Part shown: positions 24,027-36,328 of the stretch, one piece after another | Position numbering within the stretch: the stretch's first letter is position 1 | Layout: every line of letters starts with the position of its first letter | Assembly: GCA_002007465.1 (NCBI GenBank) | Contig: LNAC01000163.1 | Coordinates: forward strand, 1,722,968-1,786,967 | Length of the DNA: 64,000 bases | Origin: Ailurus styani | Taxonomy: Eukaryota; Chordata; Mammalia; Carnivora; Ailuridae | Reading direction: 5' to 3' | Notes under the pieces: model-generated | Databases searched by the model: none | Told to the model about the DNA's origin: nothing | Seen by the model: the letters and a program-made list of their open reading frames with translations, nothing else | Position numbers and translations under genes: made by a program

Positions 24027-24272
24027 AAAGGCAGTAGAATGTAAGAGTTAAGAGCAAAGAATTAGAGTCATACAAGTTGAATTTGAACCCTAGCTGTGTA
24101 ATGTTGGGTAAGTTAATTCACTTCTCTCTCTGTTTTGGTTTCTTCATTTGTAAAATGGGGGTAAAAATATCTACCGCATAGGCTTGTCATAAGGATTAAA
24201 ACAAGTTAATTATGTAAAGCACTTAGCACAGTTCTTGGCATGCGATAAATAATAGACATTTAATATAATAAT
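24027..24272 (+). mobile_element. MIR SINE, plus strand, well preserved
   Basis: Core and tail are clear: gtaagagttaagagcaaaga, agttgaatttgaaccctagc, tgtgtaatgttgggtaagtt, ggtttcttcatttgtaaaat, gggggtaaaaatatctaccg, aagcacttagcacagttctt and gataaataatagacatt. Most of the element is present, including the LINE-like 3' tail. Confidence 0.94.
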
Positions 24273-24280
24273 ATCTACCT

Positions 24281-24332
24281 CATCTATCTATCCATCTATT
24301 CATCCACCATCCACCCACCTACCCATCCTCCC
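24281..24332. repeat. Imperfect (CATC)n/(ATCT)n simple repeat
   Basis: Tetranucleotide run beginning catctatctatccatctatt and grading into ccacccacctacccatcc. It is followed by gttttgtttctctgggaaac, a phrase often seen at the edge of old interspersed repeats that I cannot name. Confidence 0.85.
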
Positions 24333-24339
24333 TATTGGT

Positions 24340-26745
24340 TTTGTTTCTCTGGGAAACCCTAATACACGTTTTCAGTTTAGATTCTAAGGTGACTTTTTCT
24401 GCCCAAAAGACTAAAATCATTCAGCATAAGACTCCATTAAGAACACATCTCCCAGAAGAATTGAAGTCAAAGAAGGCCAGAGCTGCTACGTCAGCAAGTC
24501 ATGCCCAGGGTGAAGGAAGTGGGCATAACTAGAACAATTCAGATTTGTTATTCAGAACAGATAAACCAAATAATATTCTCTAGCTAAAGGCCACCAGGAA
24601 CACACCTGTTCTTGAATAAGTTGGGTCTGTTGCCCGTTGCAGAGAGAATGCATACCATGGGTGATGGTGGGGTGTCTTAGGAAAAGGGTATGAGCAAGGA
24701 CTTGTGGAACTGGGGCTTTGACTGAGTGACTTGAGGAGTGTCCAAGGAAGCAGGCTTCTCTCTGGAGTGGGTACTTTCAGAAAGCAGAAGTAATTGTATG
24801 ATTATCTCAATAAATCTTTTCTAAGGGCAGGGCAGAGTAGAGGGAGACTAAAGCTGTAATTGGTAAAGAAACAGTAGTACCTCCTATTAGCCGAGAGGGG
24901 ATATTTGGGATTTTGTGGCTTGGACAAAGTTCATGTTTTACCTGTGTTCGGATGTAAGAATAGTCTTGTTTTGGTCTCGATCCATAGTGGCCACAGAATG
25001 GCCTTGTCTGATGTTGTGTCCTGTGAAATTGCCTGTGATCAAGATGAGAACACCAAGGCCCAGCTGACAGTACTGAGCTAGCTCCTGGGCATCGGGGCTG
25101 CTTTCTCCTTCTATCTTAATGAAGCTCATCTCTGGCCGGCTGGGTGACCCCTTGTGAAATCTCTAGTCCTATCTTTTCAATTACTTTCAGCAGCAACATC
25201 GGAATTCTGAAATTAACCAGGGGCTCATAAAGTCATAATTGTAATTACAGCATGAGTATAAATTAAATTTAATTAAGATTAAAAATGGAAGGATACCCAA
25301 CTTCCATTGTAAAGATTAAGAAAATTGTATTCGTCTTCCAAATTATAGGTTATAAGTGCCTCTCTATTTTTTTTAATAAACAATATTGACCAACAGAAAC
25401 ATAAAAATTTCATAACAGTCTTATGATACAAGGTTAAATTTGGGGGGAAAAATGATGGGAGACTATAAATCCTCTTATGCTCAAAACCCATTATAAAGAA
25501 CGGGAGGAGGAAAGAACTGAAGTCAAGTGATCCCCTGCTAAGGGCTCCAGAGAGTGGGGTGGGGATGGAGACTTGTCCTCACTGTCTGTTCTTAACCATT
25601 GGTTATTTTCCACATAATCCCACAGAGCTCAGGGAGCTCCTGTGCCCCCAGATTAAAGATCTAGAGGCCTCTGAGAAGCTGGTATCATCATCTACACGCC
25701 TTGAACTTTCCCCAGATGATCCCCTTAGTGCTCTGGAGAAGTAGCATGGGCAGGCAGGTGACATGAGTTTCTGTGAGGTGCATACCATTCATACCTTCTA
25801 CCCCCAAGCCAGTGGTACTTTTGCCTATTGCAGAATGCCATTGTATACTTCACTGCAGCACTAACCATTTTGTTTATGGTGTTAGCAAAGCATGGCTAAT
25901 GATCACAACTCAGAGCAATTATCAGGAAATAGCAAATGTATGTTAACATTCGGCTTTTTTAATTCTAAAAATAATCCTAGAACTGAAGGAAGCTCCAGTG
26001 GTTCTGAAATGAACCCATATTCTCCCAGAAGTCCTGCTCATTCTTCACACCTAAAGCTCCACTATTCCTGGGCTCACAGCTGGGTTAACAATCACTGCAC
26101 AATCAAACGGTCCACAGGAATCAGTGTTCATCTTGAAGACAGAGCCAATGATGAGATCAGCAAGGCCAGGATCCAGAAGAGAATTGATATGCTATTTTTA
26201 AAACTTCTCACTGGTTAAGATAATCACATTTGTAGAAATTCCTTAGAGGGACTATCTTGGTAGTTGAAAAATGGACAACCCTCAAATGGTCAGATTCCTT
26301 TACATTCATTCGATGTGGAAATGAAGAAAATTGCACTGACAACTGCTCCCGATGTGTTGCTGATTTTACCTCGAATCTTCATGGTTTGGACCAAACCTAA
26401 GTTCTTCAATGGGAATTGGCTGATGGACGATGGAAAGGAGATTGTGTAAAGGGAAAAGCACAGATTATTGGGCTGTGGAGGGGCTTGCCTCTCCAGACTG
26501 AACGTGCACAAGAAATCTGAGAAAGAATCCTAAACAGGGAGATAGACAAAGAGCAGTTGTTTCTTCCCCTCCACAATTACCTTAAAGGTTGGTCCTGCCT
26601 ATCACATACCCGTGCTGCAACACCCACACAGTACTGGATAGGAAAAACTCACCGAGGAAAAAAGTCTGACTCTTTGAACCTCATGCCTTAGCTTCCTTGG
26701 AAGCCTTGTGAAGAAACTTGCAGTACAGTTGTTATAAACAGAACG
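24340..26745. other. Unique DNA, no gene seen
   Basis: Contains open frames of 60-108 codons (for example plus 25892-26218) without recognisable domains or flanking splice sites. No common repeat recognised in about 2.4 kb. Confidence 0.5.
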
Positions 26746-26750
26746 TGGAA

Positions 26751-26930
26751 CAAGTGCCCTCAAATGTTTATGTGCCAGAATCACCTGAGGGCTTGCTAAA
26801 CTGATTACAGGGCCCACCCCTTGATTTTCTGACTCATTTGTTCTGGAGTGCTAGCTGTGAATTTGCATTTCTAACAAGTTCTCATGGGATGCTGATGCTA
26901 CGGGTTGGAGACTGACCATTGAGAACCATA
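26751..26930 (-). mobile_element. MER20-type hAT transposon remnant
   Basis: Antisense MER20 order: ccctcaaatgtttatgtgcc, agaatcacctgagggcttgc, gggcccaccccttgattttc, gtgaatttgcatttctaaca, agttctcatgggatgctgat and ccattgagaacca. Both ends are recognisable, length about 180 bp. Confidence 0.9.
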
Positions 26931-26942
26931 CACCTAATTCTT

Positions 26943-27139
26943 TTTTTTTTTTTAAGATTTTATTTATTTATTTGACAGAGAGAGATTACAAGTAGGCAGA
27001 GAGAGGCAGGCAGAGAGAGAGGAGGAAGCAGGCTCCCTGCTGAGCAGAGAGCCCAATGCGGGCCTCTATCCCAGGACCCTGAGATCATGACCTGAGCTGA
27101 AGGCAGAGGCTTTAACCCACTGAGCCAACCAGGCGCCCC
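26943..27139 (-). mobile_element. CAN-SINE inserted beside the MER20
   Basis: Poly-T/aagattttatttatttatttg at the left, gagccaaccaggcgcccc at the right. The flank catacacctaattctt (26927-26942) returns at 27139-27160 as catacaccta + cacctaattctt. The second copy therefore carries a 6-bp internal duplication (caccta). Confidence 0.95.
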
Positions 27140-27160
27140 ATACACCTACACCTAATTCTT

Positions 27161-30008
27161 GATTAGTTTCTGAGCTCTCTGAGGGCAGTCTCCTCCCTTG
27201 CCCAAGGCTCTGACAGGTGTGCTTGATAATGAAGAAACCAAGGCACAGAGAGACTAAATAGCAAGCCCAACTTGGATAGTCCTCCCTTATTTTTTTTTAT
27301 TCCAGTTTTATATCTGAAGACATTAAAGCCTAGAGAGCTTTTTAAAAAAAACTTTTAATTATTTGCCCCAGGGGTACAGGTCTGTGCCTTATTTTTTTTT
27401 AATATATTTTTTTTTTTAGCTCGGTCAAAGGGGGAGCTATCATAGGTGGTGTAGTGATCAGAGAGATCTGTCATTGTAAATGTGAAAGGTACTAAATTAT
27501 AGGTTACAACTAATTAGACTTTGTGGGGTTCTTTTAGAAAACCACTCCAAAGGATTCATTAGAAATTTTCTATATCCTTTTTCTGACTGCTGTGGAAAAA
27601 TACTTAATGGAATTACCTTTACAAATGTATTAATTTATTCTACCCTGAGGATATTTTATTCAGTGATTTGGCAAAACTAATCTGAGCTAATAACAGGCAC
27701 GCATTTACTGAGACTAAGCAAATTTTCCAGTGGAGAGATACTTAGCCACTTGGAACAAATGAAAGTTGAGGTATAAAGATTAAAGAATAGCTGTAATGTC
27801 CAAAAGAGGTCCCAGTGTTGACAGAGCAGCACAAAGGGACTAAAATGCAAAGCTAAGATGTATGCTGATGAAGAAAACCATCACAAGGGGGTGGGAAGCC
27901 CACTCCTACCACTTGCAAAAAATGCTCAAACCCTGGCTGATGCTCAGTGTAAGGGACATTCTCTGCAGACCACAGGTGTCTCCCAAGGGTGCCCGAGCAC
28001 CAACCACACCTTCTCTGAGCCCCTGGTTCTCTCCAGTGGAATCAGGCAATGACTTCCCATTCGCTTCCATCCTGCCAATGAAATCTCCAGTGCATACTGG
28101 CCCTTTAAAAATCCTAAATCTATCCCACAGGCCAGAGCTGGAATCTTGCATCTTACCTGGACCAATATAAATGAGTGAAATTGAGAGAACATGAGGTAAT
28201 AGGCAGTAATGGGACTTGTTAACCGAAAACGCCACGCTCTGTTTTAAAGGGGAAGCGGTTTCCCAGCTCCAAGAGATTGTTGCATTATAGGATGTGATCC
28301 CAGTGTTGGCAGTTCTTCCGATTTTTTAAGAGCTATCAGAACTTGGATTTTCATGTAAGGTTTCTGGATCGTTAAAAAAGTGTGTGACCCAAAGAAAATA
28401 TGTTTGGAGGTAGAACAGGGCCATTAGCCTTCCATTTGGGACTCCCCTTAGACCCTAGCAAGTCCCTCCCTGGTCCTCACTGTTTTCTTAGTTCTCTCAC
28501 TACTTACTTCTGGATGTGTATTCTGTCCACCCCCTTTGAAGAGCCCTCCTTCTGTTTTCAAACTCATAAGCTCAGAATTCTTCTTCTAATTCCTGAACGA
28601 TAAGCCAGGTTGATCACGGTTTTTTCAGGAATTCTTTGATTACTTCATATACTGAGATACACTCCAGATGAACTTGCCATTGGTGGTGAGTGGGAATGGC
28701 CTGATATCACATAGGCTGAAGCTGGCATCAGGGGTTGAAGCTTGGTTCTCCCCACCCGTGCTTACTCCTGCTTTCTCCTCACCACCCATCATTCCATCTC
28801 AGGCCCCTGGAACAATGTTCTGAAAATGTATGCATGTTCCAAGAAAGAAAGCATGCTGCCCCATTGTTTGGAGTATGATGATTGTCACACCACAGCTGAC
28901 AGAAACCACAGGACTGAAAAAAACCTGGATCAAAGAATTAGAGAGCATGAAGATAACTGTCCTCAATTCTCCCAATCCAGGAATCAATAAAGGATAGAAG
29001 GCAGCCCTTTTAATAATACTGCAGGTCAGTGTGGTCAAATGGTTCTAGTACCTTCTCTTTTCCATTCTTCTTCATTTCTTATAAAAGGAACAAGTGAAAG
29101 GAAGGTAGGGAGGGTGGATATTTAGATTTTTCTTGAGGGTTTAATCATTCACTGAACCAATATTTATACATGGAACTTACAGTGTATTGAGTGATACATC
29201 ATAAAAAAGACAAACACAAATTAAGATAATTATAGATTACAAAAAGTATAATCTCGCAAACAACCGAGATAATGCAAATAATCACAGAGGAAAACTCTTT
29301 CAGTGCACACGCATCTGTTGCGTGTCCATACTCTCGACCTAAATAGAAGGTGATAGTGATGTCCCTTTTGGAGGTATTCCAATTGGGAGGGCCTGCGTTT
29401 ACTCTCAGTCCTGGATAGGCAATGGAGGGGCTGCTCTGGTGGTCCACATTATGTCTTTACTGGGGATGTCAAACCCCACAGTCTAGACCTAGTGATGCCA
29501 GGACCCTCTTCTTCCCTGGTGAGTTCCCAGAGCAGCTCTGAGTTCTTAGAGGAAAGAATAATTCCAGGTATTAGTGGCAGTTACAGGAAAAACATAATTT
29601 GCACATGTACAGTTAGATATATGACAGTTTAGCAGGAAAACCTGGGTGTCGTAGCTGGGAGCTGAATCAATGTTCGTATTCAATCCCTTTTAAGAAAATT
29701 ATCTGCTGGCAAAGAATCCAAGTTTACACCTATCCTTTTCCTGTCCCCACTTTTGACCCTTTGCTGGTAGAGCAAAAGAACCTTGGACAATCTGCCTGCA
29801 TCACAAAAGTACTGAACAAAAAAGGTACCTAAGCAGAGAGCACAGGCTCAAGGAGAAAGCTCAGTGTAATATGTCAAAGCCGCAGGTGTTTTACTAAACA
29901 TCCTCAGGTTTACTTCCACAAAAATCACTGGATAAGGACTGTACTCAAACTCAACTTTTAGAAAGTTCATCAGAAGGCTAAGGGTGTAGCCTTGAAATCA
30001 CATGTTGT
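27161..30008. other. Mostly unique DNA, no gene seen
   Basis: A weak MIR-like antisense trace lies around 27225-27330 (gaagaaaccaaggcacagag). An L2-like antisense trace lies around 29140-29300 (catggaacttacagtgtatt). Neither is strong enough to call. Overlapping 82-109 codon frames at 27862-28235 have no domain. Confidence 0.4.
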
Positions 30009-30045
30009 GAGTGTGTGTGTGTGTGTGTGTATGTGTGTGTGTGTG
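30009..30045. repeat. (GT)n microsatellite
   Basis: About 18 GT units with one interrupting 'at' near 30031. Confidence 0.97.
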
Positions 30046-30110
30046 AAGTGTAACCAAATCTCGTCCACTATCTTCCTTCCCAGAGTATGGATTCAGACAT
30101 TCACAGGTAG

Positions 30111-30151
30111 GTAGTCTTTTGTTGTATGTAGTCTTTTGTTGACAAAAGACT
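30111..30151. repeat. Tandem direct repeat ending in a hairpin
   Basis: gtagtcttttgttg occurs at 30111-30124 and 30128-30141. The second copy runs into a perfect hairpin, agtcttttgt/acaaaagact with a 2-nt loop, at 30130-30151. Confidence 0.85.
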
Positions 30152-30183
30152 GAGCTAAAAAGGCCTCCAGATAATCATTATAA

Positions 30184-30245
30184 ATCAGTAGTTTTTATTC
30201 ATTCCCAGGTTTTGGCAGGCAGGCAGGCAAGATCAGTAGTTTTTA
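30184..30245. repeat. 34-nt insert between 14-bp direct repeats
   Basis: atcagtagttttta is perfect at 30184-30197 and 30232-30245. It encloses 34 nt containing a (GCAG/GGCA)-type run (ggcaggcaggcaggcaag). The layout resembles a target-site duplication round a very short insert, but I cannot identify the source of the insert. Slippage or repair-template insertion is an alternative. Confidence 0.6.
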
Positions 30246-32802
30246 AACCTTTCTTCCACCTTGTCACTCTCAAGAAATAGTCCAGCTCCTAGACATCTGT
30301 AGTCACAGTGACCTTAATTCTCACATTTTCCACGCCCCCTGGGGAAATGTTGGTGTAATTTGTGGGCACACTGTCCCTACCCCCATGACTATCTTACCCA
30401 CTTCCAACCATCAACTGACATTCTCTATGAGGTAACAGCATTTCTCTAGGGCTTTCTCACAATTATAGGAAAGTTTGTGATCCTAAGCTGAGTAAAGCTA
30501 AGTAAACTGCACCTCTTTGTATAAGTAAAACTTCTTTTTGTCTGAGCCTGTGTATCTCACACTAGCCCGGTAGTACAGGACCCTCTGTGACATTTATCGG
30601 AGAGTTCACATGTGACATCACTTCCATGCAGGCCGAGGGCCCAGCACACAGGAAAACTTCAATAAATATGTACTTAACCGATGACAGTTAAGTAAATTAC
30701 CTGATTGAACACTTTTAAGGCCCAAGTCTAGTCCATGATATTACAGACCTTTTAAGTGACTATATTTGTCATGTCCAAAGGGAACTGTCGATATGAATTC
30801 AAGCATCAAAAAATCGATGAAAATATAAAATAAAATGCTTAAATAAAAAATACCTGCCCCAAATACCGATGACCTTTGGGTGTGTATCTCATATCTATTG
30901 GCTGTTTTCCCATTGATGACAGAGAATTATCCGTGACTTACTTCTATTTAGAAACACTTAATTTCTGGCATTGACAAGACCTTTTTTGGAAGAGATTTTT
31001 CAAAAACATTTATCAGATGAGCTTCTCTAAAACACTTTTTCTTAAAAGAAGATCCACCTGCCAAATGCATTTAGAATCACAGGGAGTAACTGTTTAGCGT
31101 GTAGGTCCTAATTAACTATCTTCTCCAAACCTAATCTTCGAGGAGCTAGGAATCTACATTTCTAACCCTTCTAAAGAGAAGTTTTAGAACCACTGCACAA
31201 AAACCTTGAGAGTAAGGAAAGATGATTTCTTAAAAGAAACAATAATAAAACTATGGATATATATGGGAATCCATCTATCAAGAGAGAAAAAGACAGACAA
31301 TGGCTTAATAAAAGCCTGGGAAACATAAGTACCTTAAAGGTTAGAAAACTGGCACTGTAATTATTAAAATAAAATCCACAAGAATCCACAGAATGCTCAA
31401 GTTGATTACCACACTTTTTCCCACTGCCAGCACTTACACACACAGACCTTCTCTCCAAAAGGCAGAACCTAAACTTCTTTCTGAGACCCTGATGAAACTG
31501 AACATTACCTGCTTTACGATTTTTGCTACATTAGAGTGAACAGGGGTGAGCACAGACTCCTACGCCTTGATGTCCCCCCGTTATTAAAAAGTTCCAAAGT
31601 TGGATTTGACTCAAAGATCTACTGGGATCTTAGGCATTCCTAGTAGCACAAAAAGAAAATGTAGAGTCTTTTAGAGAAGGTAGAGAGCCTCATAAAGCTG
31701 TTCGATATTTGGAGGGTCCTAAAAACCCAGTCTGGAGTGGGGCTGGTCTCCAGGGGGATGAACAGGTCCACATAATGGCAAAGCACTAACAGAAGGGCCT
31801 GGCCTTGGCTTTGCTTTCTTGGTATCTGGGAGCAGCAGCTGCCGAGTGCCCATAAACTTGGCTGGAACTCAAAACCAGAGCTAATAACTCTCTGTAACCT
31901 CAGCTGAGCATCAGCCAAGCCTAGGCATTTCCCACCCAAGTGGGAAGATAATTCTCCCCATTATTAGGAGAGAATTAAGGGTAGTGCTAAGGGGTAGTCT
32001 AGAATGTGAATCTTTCTTCCCTTTGTGATATCTATCACAACATGATTTTTATCTTTGAAATGCCTGATTTTCCTTATTTACAGTGTGGTGTAAAGTCCTG
32101 AAAGAGATAGGGGTTGGGGCGGGTGAGCCCACAAATCCTCAGTGGGTTTGAACTAGTTGCTACTACCCATCACACAATACTCTACCTCTTGGGAACAAAT
32201 GATAAAACCTTATATTTATTAGGATATGAAACCAACACTCAGGCTGAATCAACAAAAAAACAAAAACAAAACAAAAAAGCCCTGCAAGGTTGCTTTTTTT
32301 TTTAATATTAAGACATTGGGAGTCTTTTTATACTAGCATAATCCTGCTGAATTTATGAAGACAAATGGGAAATTAAGAGAAACTTGCATCACATGGGGAA
32401 GTAAGCTTGGGTTATTTTCACACATTTTCAACCAACGTTCATCTCTATAGACCACTTAATCATGTCAGCCACAAGAAAAACAAGACATAATTCTCTTTAT
32501 CACATTCCTTCCCCTGTTCTGATTCTACATGGAAAATATGTTCTCCTTTGTAAGTGGAAGAAGGAAACCTGTGCTTTCAGGGGAATACAATCATTTGGAA
32601 AGGATATATTCCGAGTGCAGTAAAAATCTGTGTTTGCATTTCTGGAGTAAAAATAACTACAGAATAAATAAATACCTACGAACATTACAGAAATAAATAT
32701 GTGTATTTGCACTTACGTGTAAGTCTGTATTTTTTCCCTTAACCCCTACTTGATCCACATAACAAATAACAAGTCTCACTGCCATATTTCATAGGTTAAT
32801 CT
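30246..32802. other. Unique AT-rich DNA, no gene seen
   Basis: A possible L2/MIR-type 3' tail (cagcacacaggaaaacttca then ataaatatgta) lies near 30635-30680 but is too short for a firm call. Frames at 31171-31458 and 31640-31939 (minus) lack domains. Confidence 0.45.
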
Positions 32803-32970
32803 TGTTCAAAGCTGGAAGCAACCTTAGCGTTCAATCTGTACATTTTACAGATCAGCAAAATGAAGCCTAGAAGGTTCAAAGGGATTTCTGCAAGGCCACA
32901 TGGCTATGAAGTCACACTGAAGGAAGAAGAATACCCCAACTCCCTGACTTCTGGCCCAGCACTGTTTCCA
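32803..32970 (-). mobile_element. MIR-like SINE, minus strand
   Basis: Antisense MIR words: acattttacagatcagcaaa, atgaagcctagaaggttcaa, tgcaaggccacatggctatg, aactccctgacttctggccc. The tRNA-end part is decayed. Confidence 0.75.
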
Positions 32971-34595
32971 AAGACCATGAAGTCTTTATGCTCTGAGTCT
33001 CCATTGAGATCCCATATAGCTCAGTTCAAGAAGTAGAAAGAGTACTTTTACTGCTCCATCTGTAACACAGCCTGGATATGGAAGACATACCAATAGTGTG
33101 ACAAAGTTAGAAGAAAAACGGCCCTGCTGCTGCTTTTGGAAATGGCACCGCTCCCAAATCATTCGGTCCTGACAAAGCTGCTGAAAATCCGTATCTGCAG
33201 ATGAGCAAAAATCAATGATTTCAGGTTTTAGGGTCATTTGACAGATCTGAGAGCTCTTGGCAAATTCCATTCAATTCTGTACAATAAGAGTATATTAAGC
33301 ATTATAGCAGAGGTGGCCAGAGCCCTGCCCACCATCCTTTAGCCCTCACTGTTTTCTTAGAAAGTCACTCCCTGCCTGAGGGTTTTCTGAGGTGCAAGGA
33401 AGCCCCGGCTGCACACAGGGCTGGCCAAAGCGCCCAGGAATCAATGCCCCTTGCAATAAACCTCAAACAACAATTCGGCTACCATAGGACAAGTACTGCA
33501 ACTTCCTCACTCCTTATGGGGAACCCTGAGGCATATTCCAGACAACCTTCCAGAAGTTTCCAAGTGCACCGAGCCCCAGGTCTCCACAATGGCACCTGCT
33601 CTTCAGCACACCCTCTATTAGCTTCAATCCTTTGCCATTTCCCGGCTCTCTACAGGTCCTTTGAAATTACTTGCACTTCAATTTTTGTCTTTGAGTCTGT
33701 TTCTGGGGGAATCCAACCTAAGATAAGCATACATTCTGTACAAATTATTTTTCTACAGATACCAAAAAATATGAAGGTAAAAAAGATAGCATCCTCACCT
33801 GCCAAAGGTTGAGGCCAGAGAGCGGTAAGACTTCTATGAACATAACCCCACAGGAAAGACAAGAGAAGACAGTACTTTGAGAGGAAACTAGAAATATATA
33901 CAATAAAAGTCTGTTCACAAATAAAATATCCGCACAATGAAAAGTGGAATTTGCCATTGAGAACTCGGCATGAAATTCCCTGTAACACGAAGGGGCTACA
34001 GCCTAAGTCATGACATTACACACATTGAATAAACAACCGAAGTCCTGAGTTCACTTGGAAACAGGTGTCAGAGAACTTGCCGTCGCTCATATAGCACAAG
34101 CTTGAAGGATCAGCCCAAAAGGAAAACGTTCATATAACCCGGCCTGTTTTTTTTTGTGGCTGGGGGGGGGTAGCACATAAACCCCCAAACTGGTTGGACA
34201 AGATTCATTGGCTGTCTTGCATCTTGGGTTTAAAGAATGTCAAAACAATTTGTCTTTTTACTCACTTCTGTCAAAACAGACTAATTTCTGTAGAAAGCAA
34301 ACAAATTAAACAGTTGGATTTTGTGTATGTCATTAGGTTGACAGGTCAGTCATTTGAGTTTTCACTTGAGCGAGTGGCTGTGCCAAAGTCAGCCGAATGT
34401 TCACGGGTCAGGGACAGCGGCTCCGCGGAATTCTATAAATAACGCTCCTTCCGCCCAAGACAATTACTGAACAAAAATGACAGAACAGAGAAAGTTAAAT
34501 AAAAATATATGAAAAAAAAATCTTGAGGGCATTACTGAGCTGATGAAATGCTGGCTTTGTCATGTGCATGCTTCTAGCTGGGTTGTCATGTAAGC
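32971..34595. other. Unique DNA, no confirmed gene
   Basis: Holds one splice-site-bounded 104-nt open segment on the minus strand (33091-33194, see findings) and a small CpG-bearing TATA-like patch near 34415-34465. A G-run (about 10 G) lies near 34162-34171. No repeat family recognised. Confidence 0.4.
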
Positions 34596-34816
34596 TAATG
34601 AGTAGTGAGTATCTACCTGCAGTGGGCTAGACACCTGAAAAACTCTATTTAATCCTCAAAACAACCCAGTGAAGCAGGTATTATTATTAGTATTATTAAC
34701 CATTAGTAGATGAGAAAACTGAAACTTGGAGATGTTCAGTAATTTGCTGAAGGTGACACGGCTGTTTTGTCAAATCCTCAAATCCAAACCTTTCCCAAAA
34801 ATACCATGCTGTCTTC
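34596..34816 (-). mobile_element. MIR SINE, minus strand
   Basis: Antisense order: gagtatctacctgcagtggg, ctatttaatcctcaaaacaa, gtgaagcaggtattattatt, gtagatgagaaaactgaaac, atttgctgaaggtgacacgg. Confidence 0.9.
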
Positions 34817-35957
34817 CCTTAGAGCTGAAAAGAAAGACACCAAATTCCAGCTTCAAAGTGTTTGTCTTAGGAGATGATAAAGATGCGAACAACTGTTAGC
34901 CAAGAGGAACTTATATTTTAGTAACATACAGTTGAAATTCTTGGTGAAATAACACGCAGTTCCTTGGAAAATGAATGTTTAAAATGCCCCCACCCTTTTT
35001 TTGGCTAACCAGTCTTTTGTCTATTATCAAAAGAAAATTAATTCCTAAGTTATCTAAATTCCATGTGTATATACAAAATTAATATTCATCTCCAGAAAAA
35101 TCTGAAGATTTTTTTTCCTCAAGGAAAAGCTGTAGGATTTAATATCAAGTGATTGGCATCCTTTGGGAAGGATGTTGAACACATGAGATTCCTTAGAAGG
35201 ATGAACAACCCACACAGAACTGACAGCAGACAATGTAGGAAAAAATTGCCTAAATTGACTCAATTTTAATTGGGCAGATTTAATAAAATATCCTTCATCA
35301 GATCTCTTTTAAAAATTTTTTAGCCCTCCATACTTTAAGTCTTATCCTCTAATTTGGAATAAAGTTTTTCTACTTCATATGTATTCTCTGCCTAGTTTGC
35401 ATCCCCCCCACCCCCACCCCCCAAACCTTGAGACAATGATGTCAGTGCAAGCAGAGTATTTGTGAGATGAACTCAGGAGGCAGGTGAGGAAGTGGGGAAG
35501 GGAACAGAGAAGGAAGCAGGAGGAGAGAGCCGGGGGAGGGAGCTGGGGTGGGGAATGTAGGGGGAGCCAGAGACAGGGGGAAAGCCAGGAAAGGTACATT
35601 AATGAGTAGGTTATTACTACAGGCAAGGCATTTTACCTTGCTGGGGACCTCTCGAAGACTAGATCAAACTCCTTTCAAAATGGTCCCACTGAGGACAGTT
35701 TATCCACTATCATTCCCTCTTCATTGGTCAAAAGTAACTGGGGGTAACTGGGCAATCATGGCCTCCTTGGCTTGTTAGGTATAACATGCTTCTACAGGTA
35801 GAGAATGGCCCCATCTAGAGGACAGACAACAGAGAAACTGTGTGTTTGTTCGGGACTGTGTGCTAGTGCCCTTGGGATGGATCAAGGGCAAAGGGCCAGG
35901 GCACTGCCTGCATCTGCTAAGCAGGGTCTATTGGTATGGAGGTACAAGCTGCTTTAT
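34817..35957. other. Unique DNA with C-rich and G-rich patches
   Basis: A C-run patch (7, 5 and 6 C separated by single A) lies at 35403-35422 and could form an i-motif, with a G-quadruplex on the other strand. A G-rich, purine-rich patch follows at about 35470-35595. No gene seen. Confidence 0.55.
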
Positions 35958-36140
35958 TTAGCTCTCAAACTGGACTGTACATAAGAATGACCTGAAAAAC
36001 TGAGAAAAATGCCTATCTTTCACCTCCCATCCCCATTCTGATTAAGATCAGTGGTTGGGTTCAGGAATCTGAATTTTAACTGGCACTCCAATCATTTCAA
36101 AGCAGGTGGTCCTCAGGCTACACTGCGAAAATACTGTGCT
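35958..36140 (-). mobile_element. MER20-type hAT remnant, minus strand, diverged
   Basis: Antisense MER20 layout: gctctcaaactggactgtac, ataagaatgacctgaaaaac, ggttcaggaatctgaatttt, caaagcaggtggtcctcagg, ctacactgcgaaaatactgt. More diverged than the copy at 26751. Confidence 0.7.
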
Positions 36141-36328
36141 AGTGAAGCCATCCCCATGTGGACCAACTGTTGTCTTGGAGAGAAAAATCTCCAACTTGGC
36201 TTCAGTTGGACTTTACTTTCCTATGTTCCATTTTTCCGAATATAAGTTGTTATTCATAAAGAGAATATAATGAGTGTGTGGGTGGGTTAGCACTTTGCAG
36301 GTCTAATTCTGGAAAAATCACTTTAAAT

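Noticed and set aside
24281..24332. Possible CRISPR-like or satellite array
   Set aside because: Plain tetranucleotide simple repeat without spacers.
27862..28235. Possible LTR (pyrimidine-rich with a TTTAAA box)
   Set aside because: No terminal TG…CA pair, primer-binding site or second copy seen; evidence too thin to name an LTR.
33444..33812. 122-codon plus-strand frame and its 112-codon minus-strand partner
   Set aside because: Overlapping frames on both strands without domain; the region ends in a phrase common in old repeats, so a decayed interspersed repeat is likelier.
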